This document shows positions 1 through 11,029 of a stretch of 64,000 bases of DNA, in pieces. Both the position numbers and the translations under genes were made by a program. Positions within the stretch are counted from its first letter, which is position 1. Each line of letters opens with the position of its first letter. The notes beneath the pieces are model-generated. The model made no database searches. It was not told the DNA's origin and worked only from the letters and a program-made list of their open reading frames with translations. Source of the stretch: Govania unica (GTDB lineage Bacteria > Pseudomonadota > Alphaproteobacteria > Sphingomonadales > Govanellaceae); the NCBI RefSeq assembly GCF_027920805.1, contig NZ_JANWOI010000001.1:806001-870000 (forward strand). The letters are read 5' to 3'.

Positions 1-1
1 C

Positions 2-1525
2 TTCTGGGTCGAAGATGGCGTCGGCGGATCTCCGGTCTATGGCGAGATCCCGGATCATCTGAAAGACGATGCCGAACTCGCTCGCGCTGAAATGATTGAA
101 CTTGCTGTTGAAGTTGACGACGCCGCTATGGAGCGTTACCTCAATGGCGAAGAAATTGACATCGACACGCTGAAGGCTTGCATCCGCAAGGGTACGCTTG
201 CCGGTAAATTCGTTCCGGTTCTGAATGGTACAGCCTTCAAGAACAAGGGCGTTCAGCCGCTGCTCGACGCCGTCGTCGATTATTTGCCATCGCCGCTTGA
301 TATCGGTGCCATTCAGGGGCATAAGATCGACAGCGATGAGATGGAAGCCCGTCGTCCGGCTGATGAGGAGCCGTTCTCGGCTCTCGCGTTCAAGATTATG
401 ACCGATCCTTTCGTTGGTTCGCTGACCTTCATCCGCATCTATTCGGGCAAGCTTGAGCCTGCGATGCAGGTGCAGAACTCGGTCAAGGACAAGAAAGAAA
501 AGATCGGCCGCATGCTGCAAATGCATGCCAACAGCCGCGAAGACCTGAAGGAAGCCTTTGCTGGTGACATCGTCGCCCTTGGCGGTCTGAAGGACACCAC
601 CACCGGGGATACCCTTTGCTCCATCCTCAAGCCGATCGTGCTTGAGCGCATGGAATTCCCCGAGCCGGTGATCGAAGTTGCTGTTGAGCCGAAGACCAAA
701 GCTGACCAGGAAAGAATGGGCCTTGCGCTCAATCGTCTGGCTCAGGAAGATCCGAGCTTCCGCGTGACCGTTGACCATGAAAGCGGCCAGACCGTGATCA
801 AGGGAATGGGCGAGCTTCATCTTGAAATTCTGGTCGACCGTATGCGTCGCGAATTCAAGGTCGATGCCAACGTCGGTGCTCCGCAGGTGGCTTACCGTGA
901 GTCGCTCAAGAAGCAGATCGAACTCGAATTCACCCACAAGAAGCAGTCGGGCGGTACCGGTCAGTTCGGCCGCGTGAAGCTTGTACTTCGCCCTGGCGAA
1001 CGTGGGTCGGGCTTCAAGTTCAACGACCTCATCAAGGGTGGGAATATTCCGCGCGAATATATCCCGTCTGTAGAAAAGGGGATCCGTTCGGTCGCCGATA
1101 GCGGCGCTCTGATCGGTTTCCCGATCATCGACTTCGAAGTTGACCTGATTGACGGCGCCTACCATGACGTCGACTCGTCGGCTCTGGCCTTTGAAATTAC
1201 CGGCCGCGGCGCCATGCGCGAAGCTGCTGATAAAGCTGGCATCAAATTGCTTGAGCCAGTCATGAAGGTTGAAGTTGTGACCCCAGAGGACTATATGGGC
1301 GATGTGATCGGCGACTTGAACAGCCGCCGAGGCCAGATCCAGGGTTCGGACGATCGCGGTAACGCGAAAGCCATCGAAGCCATGGTTCCACTCGCCAATA
1401 TGTTCGGTTACGTGAACCAGCTCCGCGGCATGACACAGGGTCGCGCGCAGTTCAGCATGCAGTTTGACCATTACGAAGAAGTGCCGCAGAACGTCGCTGA
1501 TGACATCAAGGCAAAATTCGCGTAA
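2..1525 (+). CDS. fusA: Elongation factor G (5' truncated by window edge)
   Basis: EF-G, the GTPase that drives tRNA-mRNA translocation on the ribosome and helps recycle ribosomes. The reading frame is open from base 2, so the start and the N-terminal GTP-binding motifs (about 180-190 residues) lie outside the window; 507 residues are visible. What remains is the end of the G domain and domains II to V. Recognisable landmarks are [10 protein letters not shown] in domain [13 protein letters not shown] at the start of domain IV and [19 protein letters not shown] in domain V. It lies 72 bp before tuf, the normal order of the str operon (rpsL-rpsG-fusA-tuf). Nothing is broken in the visible part. 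Confidence 0.98.
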   Translation, partial: FWVEDGVGGSPVYGEIPDHLKDDAELARAEMIELAVEVDDAAMERYLNGEEIDIDTLKACIRKGTLAGKFVPVLNGTAFKNKGVQPLLDAVVDYLPSPLDIGAIQGHKIDSDEMEARRPADEEPFSALAFKIMTDPFVGSLTFIRIYSGKLEPAMQVQNSVKDKKEKIGRMLQMHANSREDLKEAFAGDIVALGGLKDTTTGDTLCSILKPIVLERMEFPEPVIEVAVEPKTKADQERMGLALNRLAQEDPSFRVTVDHESGQTVIKGMGELHLEILVDRMRREFKVDANVGAPQVAYRESLKKQIELEFTHKKQSGGTGQFGRVKLVLRPGERGSGFKFNDLIKGGNIPREYIPSVEKGIRSVADSGALIGFPIIDFEVDLIDGAYHDVDSSALAFEITGRGAMREAADKAGIKLLEPVMKVEVVTPEDYMGDVIGDLNSRRGQIQGSDDRGNAKAIEAMVPLANMFGYVNQLRGMTQGRAQFSMQFDHYEEVPQNVADDIKAKFA

Positions 1526-1597
1526 ACGGTTCAGGTTCTTTTAAATTTCAGGATTAATGCCGCAGCGCTTGCGGCCAGGCAGACCGAGGAAAGTGCC

Positions 1598-2788
1598 ATG
1601 GGAAAGTCAAAGTTTGAGCGGAATAAGCCGCACGTCAACATCGGGACTATTGGTCACGTTGACCATGGCAAGACGTCCCTGACGGCAGCGATCACGAAGG
1701 TTCTGGCGGAACAGGGCGGCGGGACGTTTGTTGATTATGCGAACATCGACAAGGCTCCTGAAGAGCGCGCTCGTGGTATCACGATCTCGACCAGCCACGT
1801 TGAGTATGAGACGGTAGCCCGTCACTATGCGCACGTTGATTGCCCCGGCCATGCTGACTATGTGAAGAACATGATCACGGGTGCGGCACAGATGGATGGC
1901 GGCATTCTGGTGGTTTCGGCGTCTGATGGCCCGATGCCTCAGACCCGCGAGCATATCCTGCTCGCCCGTCAGGTCGGTGTGCCGGCTCTGGTTGTGTTCC
2001 TGAACAAGGTCGACCAGGTTGACGATCCTGAACTTCTTGAGCTTGTTGAGATGGAAGTCCGTGAGCTTCTGTCGAGCTACAATTACCCAGGCGACGATAT
2101 TCCGATCATCCAGGGGTCGGCTCTGTGCGCCCTTGAAGGTCGCAATCCGGAAATCGGTCATGACGCGGTTCTGAAGCTGATGGCAGCGGTTGACGCTTAC
2201 ATCCCGCAGCCAGAGCGTGCGACGGATCGTCCGTTCCTGATGCCGATCGAAGACGTGTTCTCGATCTCGGGCCGTGGCACCGTGGTGACCGGTCGCGTTG
2301 AGCGCGGTATCGTTAAGGTTGGTGAAGAAGTTGAAATCGTTGGCATCAAGCCGACGACCAAGACGACGGTGACCGGCGTTGAAATGTTCCGCAAGCTTCT
2401 GGACCAGGGCCAGGCTGGCGACAACATCGGCGCGCTGCTGCGCGGTGTGGACCGTGAAGGCATTGAGCGTGGTCAGGTTCTGGCCAAGCCGGGCTCGATC
2501 ACCCCGCACACCACGTTTGAAGCCGAAACCTATATTCTGACCAAGGAAGAGGGTGGCCGTCATACGCCGTTCTTCGCCAACTACCGTCCGCAGTTCTATT
2601 TCCGCACCACCGATGTGACCGGAATGTGCAAACTGCCGGAAGGCAAGGAAATGGTCATGCCGGGCGACAACGTCCAGCTCGAAGTCGAGCTGATCGTGCC
2701 GATCGCCATGGATGAAGGCCTGCGCTTCGCAATCCGCGAAGGTGGCCGCACCGTTGGCGCCGGCGTCGTCGCTAAAATCATTAAGTAA
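1598..2788 (+). CDS. tuf: Elongation factor Tu
   Basis: EF-Tu, the GTPase that delivers aminoacyl-tRNA to the ribosomal A site. At 396 residues it has the usual length. The GTP-binding motifs are all present: GHVDHGKT near residue 19, DCPGH near residue 81 and NKVD near residue 136. The beta-barrel domains II and III follow ([24 protein letters not shown]). The ATG follows GAGGAAAGTGCC. Many proteobacteria carry a second tuf elsewhere; only one copy is in this window. Confidence 0.99.
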   Translation: MGKSKFERNKPHVNIGTIGHVDHGKTSLTAAITKVLAEQGGGTFVDYANIDKAPEERARGITISTSHVEYETVARHYAHVDCPGHADYVKNMITGAAQMDGGILVVSASDGPMPQTREHILLARQVGVPALVVFLNKVDQVDDPELLELVEMEVRELLSSYNYPGDDIPIIQGSALCALEGRNPEIGHDAVLKLMAAVDAYIPQPERATDRPFLMPIEDVFSISGRGTVVTGRVERGIVKVGEEVEIVGIKPTTKTTVTGVEMFRKLLDQGQAGDNIGALLRGVDREGIERGQVLAKPGSITPHTTFEAETYILTKEEGGRHTPFFANYRPQFYFRTTDVTGMCKLPEGKEMVMPGDNVQLEVELIVPIAMDEGLRFAIREGGRTVGAGVVAKIIK

Positions 2789-2828
2789 TGCAGAGGACGG
2801 GCAAGCGGCCTGCTTGAGGTAAATATCG

Positions 2829-3140
2829 ATGGACCAAAACATTCGAATTCGCTTGAAGGCGTTCGATCATCGGATCCTGGATCAGGCGACTGGTGAAATC
2901 GCTTCGACCGCGAAACGAACCGGCGCCCAGGTGCGTGGCCCAATTCCCCTGCCGACCCGGATCGAGAAGTTCACGGTGCTCCGCTCTCCGCACATCGACA
3001 AGAAGTCGCGCGAGCAGTTTGAAATCCGTACGCATAAGCGGCTTCTGGACATTATTGACCCGACCCCGCAGACGGTGGACGCGCTGATGAAGCTCGATCT
3101 TGCCGCCGGCGTGGACGTGGAAATCAAGCTTCAGGGATAA
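2829..3140 (+). CDS. rpsJ: 30S ribosomal protein S10 (NusE)
   Basis: S10 sits in the 30S head and also acts as NusE in transcription antitermination. The 103 residues match the family length, with the typical N-terminus [15 protein letters not shown] and the loop [19 protein letters not shown]. It is the first gene of the S10 cluster, 40 bp after tuf, and is followed after 5 bp by rplC. No separate promoter is obvious in the short tuf-rpsJ gap, so read-through from the str operon is likely. Confidence 0.99.
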   Translation: MDQNIRIRLKAFDHRILDQATGEIASTAKRTGAQVRGPIPLPTRIEKFTVLRSPHIDKKSREQFEIRTHKRLLDIIDPTPQTVDALMKLDLAAGVDVEIKLQG

Positions 3141-3145
3141 GAGCC

Positions 3146-3895
3146 ATGCGCACCGGCATAATTGCAAAAAAGGTGGGTATGACCCGCATTTTCAACGAGA
3201 ACGGCGACCATGTGCCGGTGACTGTTCTCCAGGTTGATGCGTGTCAGGTTGTCGCCCAGCGGACCAACGACCGCGACGGTTACGTAGCTGTTCAGCTCGG
3301 AGCCGGCATGGTTAAGGCCAAAAAAGTGACCAAGCCTATGCGTGGTCACTTCGCCAAGGCGGAAGTCGAACCCAAAGCCAAACTGGTTGAATTCCGCGTG
3401 TCGGAAGACTGCCTTCTCGACGTCGGCGCCGAACTTTCGGTCGACCATTATGTTCCCGGCCAGCTCGTGGACATTCAGGGCGTGACCATCGGTAAAGGTT
3501 TTGCCGGTGTTATGAAGCGCTGGAACTTCGCTGGTCTGCGGGCTACCCATGGTGTTTCGGTCTCGCATCGTAGCCATGGTTCGACCGGTCAGCGTCAGGA
3601 TCCGGGTAAGGTGTTCAAGGGTAAGAAGATGGCTGGCCATCTTGGGACCGAGACTGTCACCACCCAGAATTTGAAGATCGTCCGCACCATGCCGGACGAG
3701 GGCTTGATCCTCGTACGCGGTTCGGTTCCGGGCCATGATGGCGGTTGGGTTCTCGTGACGGATGCTGTGAAGGTTAACCTTCCGGCTGAAGCCCCGATGC
3801 CTGCTGGCCTGAAACTACGTGATGTGGCTTCGGCTGCACCTGCGACGGAAGCTCCGGTTGCTGATGCACCCGTTGCTGACGACGCAGCGAATTGA
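3146..3895 (+). CDS. rplC: 50S ribosomal protein L3
   Basis: L3 is an early-assembly 50S protein whose loop reaches the peptidyl transferase centre. The N-terminus [15 protein letters not shown] and the core [13 protein letters not shown] plus [20 protein letters not shown] are classic. At 249 residues it is about 40 longer than the E. coli protein. The excess is a low-complexity Ala/Pro/Glu/Asp tail (residues about 228-249, with [16 protein letters not shown]) that is not part of the fold. Such tails are known in alphaproteobacterial L3. Followed after 13 bp by rplD. Confidence 0.99.
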   Translation: MRTGIIAKKVGMTRIFNENGDHVPVTVLQVDACQVVAQRTNDRDGYVAVQLGAGMVKAKKVTKPMRGHFAKAEVEPKAKLVEFRVSEDCLLDVGAELSVDHYVPGQLVDIQGVTIGKGFAGVMKRWNFAGLRATHGVSVSHRSHGSTGQRQDPGKVFKGKKMAGHLGTETVTTQNLKIVRTMPDEGLILVRGSVPGHDGGWVLVTDAVKVNLPAEAPMPAGLKLRDVASAAPATEAPVADAPVADDAAN

Positions 3896-3908
3896 GGACT
3901 GAGGAGCC

Positions 3909-4529
3909 ATGAAAGCGGACGTGTTGACACTCGACGCGACGAAGGCTGGAACGATCGACCTTGATGAAGGTCTGTTCGGTCTGCCGGAGCGCGCGGATAT
4001 TTTGAACCGCGTTGTGGTTTGGCAACTTGCCAAGCGCCGTGCCGGCACTCAGTCGGTCAAGCAGCGTACCCAGGTTTCGGGCACGACAAAGAAATTCGGC
4101 AAGCAGAAAGGCGGCGGCAGCGCTCGTCACGGCAGCCGGAAAGCGGGTATCTTCGTAGGTGGTGGTAAGGTGCACGGCGCTCAGCCGCGCTCTTACGAAC
4201 ATGACCTGCCGAAGAAGATCCGTGCGCTCGGTCTGAAGACCGCGTTGTCGGTGAAGGCCCTGGGCGGTAAGCTCGTGGTCATCGAAGACCTCGTTCTGAG
4301 CGCCGGCAAGACCAAAGAGCTTGTGGACAAGTTCGCCAAGCTCAACATCACTTCTGCGCTGTTCATTGACGGTGCGCAGGTGGACGGCAACTTCAAGCTC
4401 GCCGCGAGCAACATCCCGCTCGTTGACGTGCTGCCGGTTCAGGGTGCGAATGTCTACGACATCCTGCGCCGTGATGTTCTGGTTCTGACCAAGGCTGCTG
4501 TTGCCGGACTTGAGGAGAGACTGAAATGA
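3909..4529 (+). CDS. rplD: 50S ribosomal protein L4
   Basis: L4 binds 23S rRNA and lines the peptide exit tunnel; in E. coli it also represses the S10 operon, which cannot be judged here. Its 206 residues show the tunnel loop ([19 protein letters not shown], residues about 60-78). Its stop overlaps the rplW start by four bases (ATGA at 4526-4529), which points to coupled translation. Confidence 0.99.
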   Translation: MKADVLTLDATKAGTIDLDEGLFGLPERADILNRVVVWQLAKRRAGTQSVKQRTQVSGTTKKFGKQKGGGSARHGSRKAGIFVGGGKVHGAQPRSYEHDLPKKIRALGLKTALSVKALGGKLVVIEDLVLSAGKTKELVDKFAKLNITSALFIDGAQVDGNFKLAASNIPLVDVLPVQGANVYDILRRDVLVLTKAAVAGLEERLK

Positions 4530-4819
4530 CGAAATTTTCGCATTACGATGTCATTCTCGGCCCGGTAATCACTGAAAAGTCGACGCTTGTTTCCGAACAC
4601 AACCAGGTTGTGTTCAAGGTTGCAACGACGGCGACCAAGCCGGCCATCAAAAAGGCCGTGGAAGCGATCTTCAACGTTAAAGTGAAGGCCGTGAACACGA
4701 TCGTATGTCAGGGCAAGGTCAAGCGCTTCCGTGGCATCCTTGGCAAGCGTGCCGATTACAAGAAAGCGGTGGTAAGCCTTGCTGAAGGTCAGTCCATCGA
4801 TGTGACGACGGGGATCTAA
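4526..4819 (+). CDS. rplW: 50S ribosomal protein L23
   Basis: L23 lies at the exit of the peptide tunnel and is the docking site for trigger factor and SRP. The 97 residues include the start [15 protein letters not shown] and the [17 protein letters not shown] segment. It overlaps rplD by four bases and is followed after 4 bp by rplB. Confidence 0.99.
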   Translation: MTKFSHYDVILGPVITEKSTLVSEHNQVVFKVATTATKPAIKKAVEAIFNVKVKAVNTIVCQGKVKRFRGILGKRADYKKAVVSLAEGQSIDVTTGI

Positions 4820-4823
4820 GGCC

Positions 4824-5663
4824 ATGGCGCTTAAGATTTACAAACCTACAACGCCTGGCCAGCGCGGTCTTGTGCAGGTGGACCGTTCTGGTCTCCACAA
4901 GGGCAAGCCGGTTAAGGCTCTGACCGAAGGTCTGTCAAAGTCCGGTGGTCGTAACAACCGCGGTCGCGTGACTGCTCGCTGGATTGGCGGCGGACATAAG
5001 CGCACCTATCGCATCATCGACTTCAAGCGTCGTAAATGGGATATGGAAGCGACTGTTGAACGTCTGGAATACGATCCGAACCGTTCGGCCTTCATCGCTC
5101 TCATCACCTATACCGATGGTGAACAGGCTTATATCATCGCTCCGCAGCGTCTTGCTGCCGGGGACGTGATCATCGCCAGCGAAAAAGCTGACGTGAAGCC
5201 GGGCAATGCCATGCCGCTCTCGAACATGCCGGTCGGTACGATCGTGCATAACGTCGAGTTGAAGGTCGGCAAGGGCGGTCAGATCGCGCGTTCGGCTGGG
5301 GCTTATGCCCAGATCGTCGGCCGCGATGAAGGCTATGTTGTGCTGCGTCTGTCTTCGGGCGAACAGCGGAAGGTTCTCGGCACCTGCATGGGTACCGTGG
5401 GCGCCGTTTCGAACCCCGATCACCAGAACATTGTCCATGCCAAGGCTGGGCGTGCACGCTGGCTCGGTATTCGTCCTTCGGTTCGCGGCGTTGCCATGAA
5501 CCCGGTCGACCATCCGCATGGCGGTGGTGAAGGCCGGACTTCGGGCGGTCGCCATCCGGTTACCCCTTGGGGTAAGCCGACCAAGGGCAAGCGGACCCGC
5601 AGCAATAAGGCGACCACGAAGTTTATCGTGCGTTCGCGTCATGAACGAAAGAGGAAGGGTTAA
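4824..5663 (+). CDS. rplB: 50S ribosomal protein L2
   Basis: L2 is needed for subunit association and peptidyl transfer. It has 279 residues, the usual length. The strongly conserved loop [14 protein letters not shown], containing the His linked to peptidyl transferase function, is intact near residues 221-234. The C-terminus is very basic (KGKRTRSNK onward). Starts with ATG at 4824; the next gene begins 3 bp after the stop. Confidence 0.99.
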   Translation: MALKIYKPTTPGQRGLVQVDRSGLHKGKPVKALTEGLSKSGGRNNRGRVTARWIGGGHKRTYRIIDFKRRKWDMEATVERLEYDPNRSAFIALITYTDGEQAYIIAPQRLAAGDVIIASEKADVKPGNAMPLSNMPVGTIVHNVELKVGKGGQIARSAGAYAQIVGRDEGYVVLRLSSGEQRKVLGTCMGTVGAVSNPDHQNIVHAKAGRARWLGIRPSVRGVAMNPVDHPHGGGEGRTSGGRHPVTPWGKPTKGKRTRSNKATTKFIVRSRHERKRKG

Positions 5664-5666
5664 GCC

Positions 5667-5942
5667 GTGGCTCGTTCGGTTTGGAAAGGTCCTTTCGTTG
5701 ACGCCTATCTTCTGAAGAAGGCTGACGCGGCGCAGGGTGCTAAAAAGGGTGCGATCAAGACTTGGTCGCGCCGGTCGACGATCCTTCCGCAGTTCGTGGG
5801 CCTTAATTTCGAGGTTCACAACGGCCATAAGTTCGTCCCCGTGTATGTGAATGAAGAGATGGTCGGGCACAAGTTGGGCGAGTTTGCGCCGACCCGCACC
5901 TTCTACGGTCACGCGGCGGACAAGAAGGCGAAGAGGAAATAA
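5667..5942 (+). CDS. rpsS: 30S ribosomal protein S19
   Basis: S19 binds 16S rRNA in the 30S head with S13. It has 91 residues, beginning [18 protein letters not shown], and uses a GTG start at 5667, fixed by the conserved N-terminus. GAGGAAGGG at the end of rplB serves as its ribosome binding site. Followed by rplV after 2 bp. Confidence 0.99.
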   Translation: MARSVWKGPFVDAYLLKKADAAQGAKKGAIKTWSRRSTILPQFVGLNFEVHNGHKFVPVYVNEEMVGHKLGEFAPTRTFYGHAADKKAKRK

Positions 5943-5944
5943 TC

Positions 5945-6325
5945 GTGGGTAAGAAGGCAGCACCGCGCTCTGTCGCGTCCAACGAAGCGTTGGCCGTTGG
6001 CAAAATGATCCGGGTCAGCCCGCAAAAGCTGAATCTCCTGGCTGGTCTTATCCGCGGCAAGAAAGTGGATCGCGCTATCGCCGATCTGGTTTTCTCGCGT
6101 AAGGCCCATGCGGAAGACGTAAAGAAGGTTCTGCAGTCGGCAATCGCCAACGCAGAAAACAATCACCAGCTTGACGTCGACCAGCTTGTGGTCGCCGAAG
6201 CGAGCGTCGGCAAATCGCTTGTTATGAAGCGTTTCAGCCCGCGTGCTCGTGGACGTGTCGGCAAGATTATGAAGCCGTTCAGCCGCATCCGCATCATCGT
6301 TCGGCAGATCGAGGAGAACGCATAA
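5945..6325 (+). CDS. rplV: 50S ribosomal protein L22
   Basis: L22 lines the peptide exit tunnel; its beta-hairpin is a known site of macrolide resistance mutations. The 126 residues include [19 protein letters not shown] and the hairpin segment [23 protein letters not shown] start at 5945, preceded by AAGAGGAAA. Its stop codon shares one base with the rpsC start. Confidence 0.99.
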   Translation: MGKKAAPRSVASNEALAVGKMIRVSPQKLNLLAGLIRGKKVDRAIADLVFSRKAHAEDVKKVLQSAIANAENNHQLDVDQLVVAEASVGKSLVMKRFSPRARGRVGKIMKPFSRIRIIVRQIEENA

Positions 6326-7020
6326 TGGGTCAGAAAGTTAACCCGATCGGTCTGCGTGTCGGTGTCAACCGCACTTGGGACAGTCGCTGGTTCGCTGAGG
6401 GCGACGAGTATAGCTCGCTGCTGCACGAAGACATGAAAATGCGCGCGCATGTTCGCAAGAGCCTGCCGCAGGCTGGCATCAGCCGCGTTGTCATCGAACG
6501 CCCGGCCAAGAAGGCCCGTGTGACCATCTACTCGGCTCGTCCGGGTGTGATCATCGGCAAAAAGGGCTCGGACATTGAGAAGCTCCGTAAGGACCTCTCA
6601 AAGATGACCGGCGCCGGTGACGTCAGTCTTAATATCGTCGAAGTCCGCAAGCCGGAAATCGACGCGACCCTGATCGCTGAAAACGTAGCGCAGCAGCTCG
6701 AACGTCGTGTGGCTTTCCGCCGTGCGATGAAGCGGGTGATGCAGAGCGCCATGCGTCTTGGCGCCGAAGGGATCCGAATCAACGCGTCGGGCCGTCTTGG
6801 CGGAGCCGAAATCGCGCGGATGGAATGGTATCGCGAAGGCCGTGTGCCGCTGCATACGCTCCGTGCCGACATCGACTATGGTACTGCGGTTGCACAAACC
6901 GCCTATGGCGTGATCGGTATTAAGGTGTGGGTATTCAAGGGAGAAATCCTGGCCCACGATCCTCAGGCCCAGGATAAGCGGGCTCAGGAGCAGCAGAAGG
7001 CAGGCGGTTCCCGTCAGTAA
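6325..7020 (+). CDS. rpsC: 30S ribosomal protein S3
   Basis: S3 forms part of the mRNA entry channel. The 231 residues begin [19 protein letters not shown], the normal start, and contain the KH-domain motif [14 protein letters not shown] (residues about 74-87). The C-terminus ends in a short polar tail rich in Gln ([13 protein letters not shown]). The start overlaps the rplV stop by one base (TAATG). Confidence 0.99.
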   Translation: MGQKVNPIGLRVGVNRTWDSRWFAEGDEYSSLLHEDMKMRAHVRKSLPQAGISRVVIERPAKKARVTIYSARPGVIIGKKGSDIEKLRKDLSKMTGAGDVSLNIVEVRKPEIDATLIAENVAQQLERRVAFRRAMKRVMQSAMRLGAEGIRINASGRLGGAEIARMEWYREGRVPLHTLRADIDYGTAVAQTAYGVIGIKVWVFKGEILAHDPQAQDKRAQEQQKAGGSRQ

Positions 7021-7053
7021 TCTGGCGGTGACGAAGGAAGAAGGCACAAGACC

Positions 7054-7473
7054 ATGCTTCAGCCGAAGAAGACGAAATTCAGAAAGGCCTTCAAGGGCCG
7101 CATCCATGGGGACGCCAAAGGCGGCGCAACCGTGGCATTCGGTTCCTATGGCCTTAAGGCTGTCGAGCCTGCTCGCGTTACCGCGCGTCAGATCGAAGCC
7201 GCACGCCGTGCCATCACGCGTCATATGAAGCGTGCTGGTAAAATGTGGATCCGCATCTTCCCAGATGTGCCGGTTTCGTCGAAGCCTGCCGAGGTTCGCA
7301 TGGGTAAAGGTAAGGGTGCTCCAGAGTTCTGGATGGCCCGCGTAAAGCCCGGTCGCATCATCTTTGAAGTAGATGGGGTTGACAACGAGACCATGCGTGG
7401 TGCATTTGAACGCGCAGCGGCGAAGTTGCCGATGAAAGTTAAGGTCGTCGCCCGACTCGGCGAACAGATCTGA
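7054..7473 (+). CDS. rplP: 50S ribosomal protein L16
   Basis: L16 helps position A-site tRNA on the 50S subunit. The 139 residues begin [15 protein letters not shown] and contain [18 protein letters not shown]. It follows rpsC after 33 bp. Confidence 0.99.
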   Translation: MLQPKKTKFRKAFKGRIHGDAKGGATVAFGSYGLKAVEPARVTARQIEAARRAITRHMKRAGKMWIRIFPDVPVSSKPAEVRMGKGKGAPEFWMARVKPGRIIFEVDGVDNETMRGAFERAAAKLPMKVKVVARLGEQI

Positions 7474-7497
7474 GCCGGTGGTTGAAGGAATAGAGCC

Positions 7498-7704
7498 ATG
7501 AAAATCGCAGAACTTCGGGCAAAGACCGAAGATCAGCTTAAGGGACAGATTGTTGAGCTCAAAAAAGAGCGTTTCAATCTTCGTTTCCAGAAGGCAACCG
7601 GCCAGCTTGAGAGCACGGCGCGTGTGCGTGAAATCCGTCGCACGATCGCCCAGATTAACACGCTCCTGACTGAGCGTGCGGTCGTCGCCCAGGGCAAGGC
7701 CTGA
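7498..7704 (+). CDS. rpmC: 50S ribosomal protein L29
   Basis: L29 is a small helical protein near the tunnel exit beside L23. It has 68 residues with [20 protein letters not shown] and [13 protein letters not shown], both typical. It lies 24 bp after rplP and 25 bp before rpsQ. Confidence 0.98.
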   Translation: MKIAELRAKTEDQLKGQIVELKKERFNLRFQKATGQLESTARVREIRRTIAQINTLLTERAVVAQGKA

Positions 7705-7729
7705 GCGCAGGTAGGATAAGGAGGCGACG

Positions 7730-7981
7730 ATGCCGAAGCGTATATTGCAGGGTGTGGTGGTCAGCGATGCGAACGACAAGACCGTAGTGGTCCGGATCGA
7801 ACGCCGCTTCACCCACCCGCTGGTTAAAAAAGTGGTGCGGCGTTCCAAGAAGTACCATGCCCATGACGAGCAGAACCTCTGCAAGTCGGGTGATGTGGTT
7901 CGCATCGAGGAATGCCGTCCGATGTCCAAGCTCAAAACGTGGCGCGTTCTCGAAAACGTCACCAAGGGCGCTGGAGCCTAA
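7730..7981 (+). CDS. rpsQ: 30S ribosomal protein S17
   Basis: S17 is a primary 16S rRNA binder with an OB fold. The 83 residues carry [20 protein letters not shown] and [18 protein letters not shown]. The ATG has a strong AAGGAGG ribosome binding site (7719-7725). A 75-bp gap to rplN follows, the widest inside the spc part of the block up to that point. It holds a short imperfect dyad (AATGATGC/GCATCGTT, about 7993-8010). Confidence 0.99.
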   Translation: MPKRILQGVVVSDANDKTVVVRIERRFTHPLVKKVVRRSKKYHAHDEQNLCKSGDVVRIEECRPMSKLKTWRVLENVTKGAGA

Positions 7982-8056
7982 TAAAGCTGACGGAATGATG
8001 CTTGCATCGTTCTTAGTCTGAGCCTCGTTTTTGTTATTTAGAGTGGGAACAAGCCC

Positions 8057-8425
8057 ATGATCCAGATGCAAACCAACCTGGACGTCGCCGATAACTCGGG
8101 CGCCCGTCGGGTGCAGTGCATTAAGGTCCTCGGGGGCTCCAAGCGGAAAACTGCGACGGTGGGTGACATCATCGTAGTTAGCGTGAAGGAAGCCATTCCG
8201 CGCGGCCGAGTGAAAAAAGGTGACGTGCATCGCGCCGTCATCGTGCGGACGGCCTTTGTCGTTCGTCGCGTCGATGGTACCGCGATCCGATTCGATCGCA
8301 ATGCTGCCGTGCTTGTGAACAAGCAGGGCGAGCCGATCGGCACCCGTATCTTCGGTCCGGTTGTCCGCGAGCTTCGCGCACGCAACCATATGAAGATTAT
8401 TTCGCTGGCGCCGGAGGTGCTCTGA
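8057..8425 (+). CDS. rplN: 50S ribosomal protein L14
   Basis: L14 contacts the 30S subunit at an intersubunit bridge. It has 122 residues beginning [20 protein letters not shown] and ending in the usual [11 protein letters not shown]. The stop shares one base with the rplX start (TGATG). Confidence 0.99.
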   Translation: MIQMQTNLDVADNSGARRVQCIKVLGGSKRKTATVGDIIVVSVKEAIPRGRVKKGDVHRAVIVRTAFVVRRVDGTAIRFDRNAAVLVNKQGEPIGTRIFGPVVRELRARNHMKIISLAPEVL

Positions 8426-8751
8426 TGGCTCAGGCTAAATTAAAGATTAAGAAGGGCGACAAAGTCGTCGTTCTTGCCGGTAAGGACAAAGGCAAGCAGG
8501 GCGAAATCCTGGCCGTCCACCGGGATACGAACCGCGCGGTTGTGAGCGGCGTGAATGTGGTGAAACGCCACACGCGTCCTGGCCCGCAGGGGCAGGGTGG
8601 CATTCTTGAGAAAGAAGCCGCTTTGCACATCTCGAACATTGCCATCGTTGACCCGAAGACCGGTAAAGCGACGCGCATTGGGTATAAATTTTTGGAAGAC
8701 GGCCGTAAGGTCCGATTCGCGAAAGGTTCCGGGGAGGTGATCGATGTCTGA
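8425..8751 (+). CDS. rplX: 50S ribosomal protein L24
   Basis: L24 initiates 50S assembly. The 108 residues carry a KOW motif near the N-terminus ([20 protein letters not shown]) and the [17 protein letters not shown] segment. It overlaps rplE by 8 bases. Confidence 0.99.
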   Translation: MAQAKLKIKKGDKVVVLAGKDKGKQGEILAVHRDTNRAVVSGVNVVKRHTRPGPQGQGGILEKEAALHISNIAIVDPKTGKATRIGYKFLEDGRKVRFAKGSGEVIDV

Positions 8752-9295
8752 TTATCGTCCGCGCCTTCAGGAAATCTATCAGAACGAAATTCGTAACGCT
8801 CTGAAAGAGAAATTCGCTTATACAAACGAATTTCAGATCCCGAAGCTTGAAAAGATCGTGCTGAACATGGGTGTGGGCGAAGCAGCCCAGGACTCGAAGA
8901 AGATCAAATCCGCAGCTGAAGAGCTCGGCCTGATCGCTGGTCAGCGCGTCGTTATCACCAAGTCCAAGAAGTCGATTGCCGGCTTCAAGATCCGTGATGG
9001 AATGCCGATCGGTTGCAAGGTTACTCTGCGCCGCGAACGCATGTATGAGTTCCTTGACCGTCTGATCAACATTGCCCTTCCTCGCGTCCGCGATTTCCGT
9101 GGCGTGAATGGCAAGTCGTTCGATGGTCGCGGCAACTATGCGCTCGGCCTGAAAGAACAGATCGTGTTCCCGGAAATCAACTACGATAAAGTTGATAAAG
9201 TCCGGGGCATGGACATCATCATCTGCACGTCAGCTCAGACGGATGAGGAAGCCAAGGCACTGCTCGCCAGCTTCCGCATGCCGTTCGTAAATTGA
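8744..9295 (+). CDS. rplE: 50S ribosomal protein L5
   Basis: L5 binds 5S rRNA with L18 and contacts the P-site tRNA. The 183 residues include [36 protein letters not shown] and the end LLASFRMPF, all family standard. The start lies inside rplX (8-base overlap) and is preceded there by GGGGAGGTG. Confidence 0.99.
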   Translation: MSDYRPRLQEIYQNEIRNALKEKFAYTNEFQIPKLEKIVLNMGVGEAAQDSKKIKSAAEELGLIAGQRVVITKSKKSIAGFKIRDGMPIGCKVTLRRERMYEFLDRLINIALPRVRDFRGVNGKSFDGRGNYALGLKEQIVFPEINYDKVDKVRGMDIIICTSAQTDEEAKALLASFRMPFVN

Positions 9296-9353
9296 TACGG
9301 CAGGTATATTCCGAACACTTTGGTCGGCGTGACGCAGACAAGGAGCGAGAGTG

Positions 9354-9659
9354 ATGGCGAAGAAGAGCTCCATCCTCAAGAACAAGAAGCGGGAAGCTTT
9401 GGTAAAAAAGACGGCTAACCGCCGTGCGAAGCTTTTGGCGGTCGCCAACGACAAGACTTTGTCGATGGAGGATCAGTTTCAGGCTCGCCTGAAACTTGCC
9501 GAATTGCCGCGCAACGGTAACCCGACGCGGGTTCGCAACAGATGCGAACTGACTGGTCGTCCGCGGGCCGTTTACCGCAAGTTCAAGCTGTGCCGTAACG
9601 CGCTGCGCGAGCTCGCTTCCATTGGCGCTCTCCCGGGCGTCACAAAGTCCAGCTGGTAA
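9354..9659 (+). CDS. rpsN: 30S ribosomal protein S14
   Basis: S14 is a late-assembly 30S head protein. The start chosen is ATG 9354, giving [16 protein letters not shown], rather than the GTG just before it at 9351, because this matches the family N-terminus and sits 8 bases from AGGAG (9341-9345). The 101 residues are the zinc-free form: no CxxC pair, and ending in LPGVTKSSW. Confidence 0.98.
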   Translation: MAKKSSILKNKKREALVKKTANRRAKLLAVANDKTLSMEDQFQARLKLAELPRNGNPTRVRNRCELTGRPRAVYRKFKLCRNALRELASIGALPGVTKSSW

Positions 9660-9675
9660 TAAGGAGAGCGGCACC

Positions 9676-10071
9676 ATGTCGATGACCGATCCGCTCGGCG
9701 ATATGCTGACCCGTATCCGTAACGGACAGCGGGCTAACAAATCCACCGTGGATGCGCCGGTTTCAAACCTGCGTCAGCGCGTGCTTGAAGTGTTGAAGCG
9801 CGAAGGCTACATCCGCGGTTTTGAACGTGCTGAAACGGAAAACCATCCGGTTTTGCGTATTGAGCTGAAATACTATGAAGGGCAGCCGGTGATCCGCACG
9901 ATTACGCGTATCTCCAAACCTGGCCGCCGCGTTTACTCGTCGGTCAAGGACCTGCCGCGGATCCGCAACGGTCTTGGCATCTCGATCGTGTCGACGCCGA
10001 AGGGTGTGCTGTCAGATGCTGAGGCTCGCGACGCCAATGTTGGCGGCGAGATCCTCTGCACCATATTCTAG
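9676..10071 (+). CDS. rpsH: 30S ribosomal protein S8
   Basis: S8 binds helix 21 of 16S rRNA; in E. coli it is the repressor of the spc operon. The ATG at 9676 ([17 protein letters not shown]) is the conserved start and has AAGGAG just upstream (9661-9666). An open frame extends upstream into rpsN but is not conserved protein. Length 131 residues, ending [13 protein letters not shown] as usual. Confidence 0.98.
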   Translation: MSMTDPLGDMLTRIRNGQRANKSTVDAPVSNLRQRVLEVLKREGYIRGFERAETENHPVLRIELKYYEGQPVIRTITRISKPGRRVYSSVKDLPRIRNGLGISIVSTPKGVLSDAEARDANVGGEILCTIF

Positions 10072-10081
10072 GATCAGAACA

Positions 10082-10615
10082 ATGTCGCGGATTGGCAAGA
10101 AACCCGTACCCGTCCCGCAGGGCGTCACCGTCGCGCTGAATGATAACAATCTCAGCGTGAAGGGCCCGAAGGGCGAACTGCATCTGGCGCTCGTTGATGA
10201 AGTTGTGATCTCGTATGAGAACAACGAACTCAGCGTTCAGCCCAAGGGTGACAGCAAGCGCGCACGCTCCATGTGGGGCATGCAGCGTACGCTCGTCAAC
10301 AACGTCGTGACCGGTGTCACCACCGGCTTCACGGAAAACCTTGAGATCACCGGCGTCGGTTACCGTGCTGCAATGAAGGGCAAAGACCTTCAGCTCAGCC
10401 TCGGTTTCAGCCATGAAGTGGTGTTCCAGGTTCCGGAAGGGATCACGGTTGTTGTTCCCGAGCCGACCAAAATCACGATCACCGGCATCGACAAGCAAAA
10501 GGTCGGCCAGGTGGCTGCAAAGGTCCGCGAATACCGTAAGCCAGAGCCTTACAAGGGCAAGGGTATCCGGTATGCGGGTGAATTCATCTTCCGCAAGGAA
10601 GGCAAGAAGAAGTAA
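10082..10615 (+). CDS. rplF: 50S ribosomal protein L6
   Basis: L6 lies near the factor-binding region of the 50S subunit. The start is ATG 10082 ([14 protein letters not shown]), fixed by the family N-terminus although the frame is open further upstream. Length 177 residues, with [21 protein letters not shown] and [14 protein letters not shown] in the C-terminal half. Confidence 0.98.
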   Translation: MSRIGKKPVPVPQGVTVALNDNNLSVKGPKGELHLALVDEVVISYENNELSVQPKGDSKRARSMWGMQRTLVNNVVTGVTTGFTENLEITGVGYRAAMKGKDLQLSLGFSHEVVFQVPEGITVVVPEPTKITITGIDKQKVGQVAAKVREYRKPEPYKGKGIRYAGEFIFRKEGKKK

Positions 10616-10627
10616 AGGTGGCCAGCC

Positions 10628-10984
10628 ATGTCAACCGCTGACAAACTCTTCGCGCGCCGCCGGCGCCGTGTACGTACGAAACTGTCGCAGACTGCTGGCG
10701 ATCGTCTCCGTCTTTCGATCCATCGTTCCAACCTGCATATCTATGCCCAGGTTATCGATGATGTGAAAGGTGTGACTTTGGCTGCGGCTTCGACGCTGGA
10801 TGAGACGCTGAAGGGCACGAGCGGCGGCAATATTGCCGCAGCGAGCGCTGTTGGCAAATTGATTGCCGAGCGGGCTAAAGCCGCGGGTATTTCAAACGTC
10901 GTGTTTGATCGCGGCGGCTTCATCTACCATGGCCGCGTCAAGGCCCTGGCCGAAGCCGCGCGTGAAGGCGGCCTTGCCTTCTAA
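10628..10984 (+). CDS. rplR: 50S ribosomal protein L18
   Basis: L18 binds 5S rRNA. The 118 residues show the basic N-terminus [27 protein letters not shown] and the C-terminal [20 protein letters not shown]. It follows rplF after 12 bp. Confidence 0.99.
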   Translation: MSTADKLFARRRRRVRTKLSQTAGDRLRLSIHRSNLHIYAQVIDDVKGVTLAAASTLDETLKGTSGGNIAAASAVGKLIAERAKAAGISNVVFDRGGFIYHGRVKALAEAAREGGLAF

Positions 10985-11029
10985 GGCGGCCTTTTAACGG
11001 ATCGAGTTGAGGGAAAGGAACCCGGCGTC

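Noticed and set aside
1607-2842. A 411-codon minus-strand frame opposite tuf
   Set aside because: Antisense shadow of a highly biased gene; EF-Tu on the other strand is complete.
6598-7965. A 455-codon minus-strand frame opposite rpsC, rplP, rpmC and rpsQ
   Set aside because: It covers four certain ribosomal protein genes and has no conserved features.
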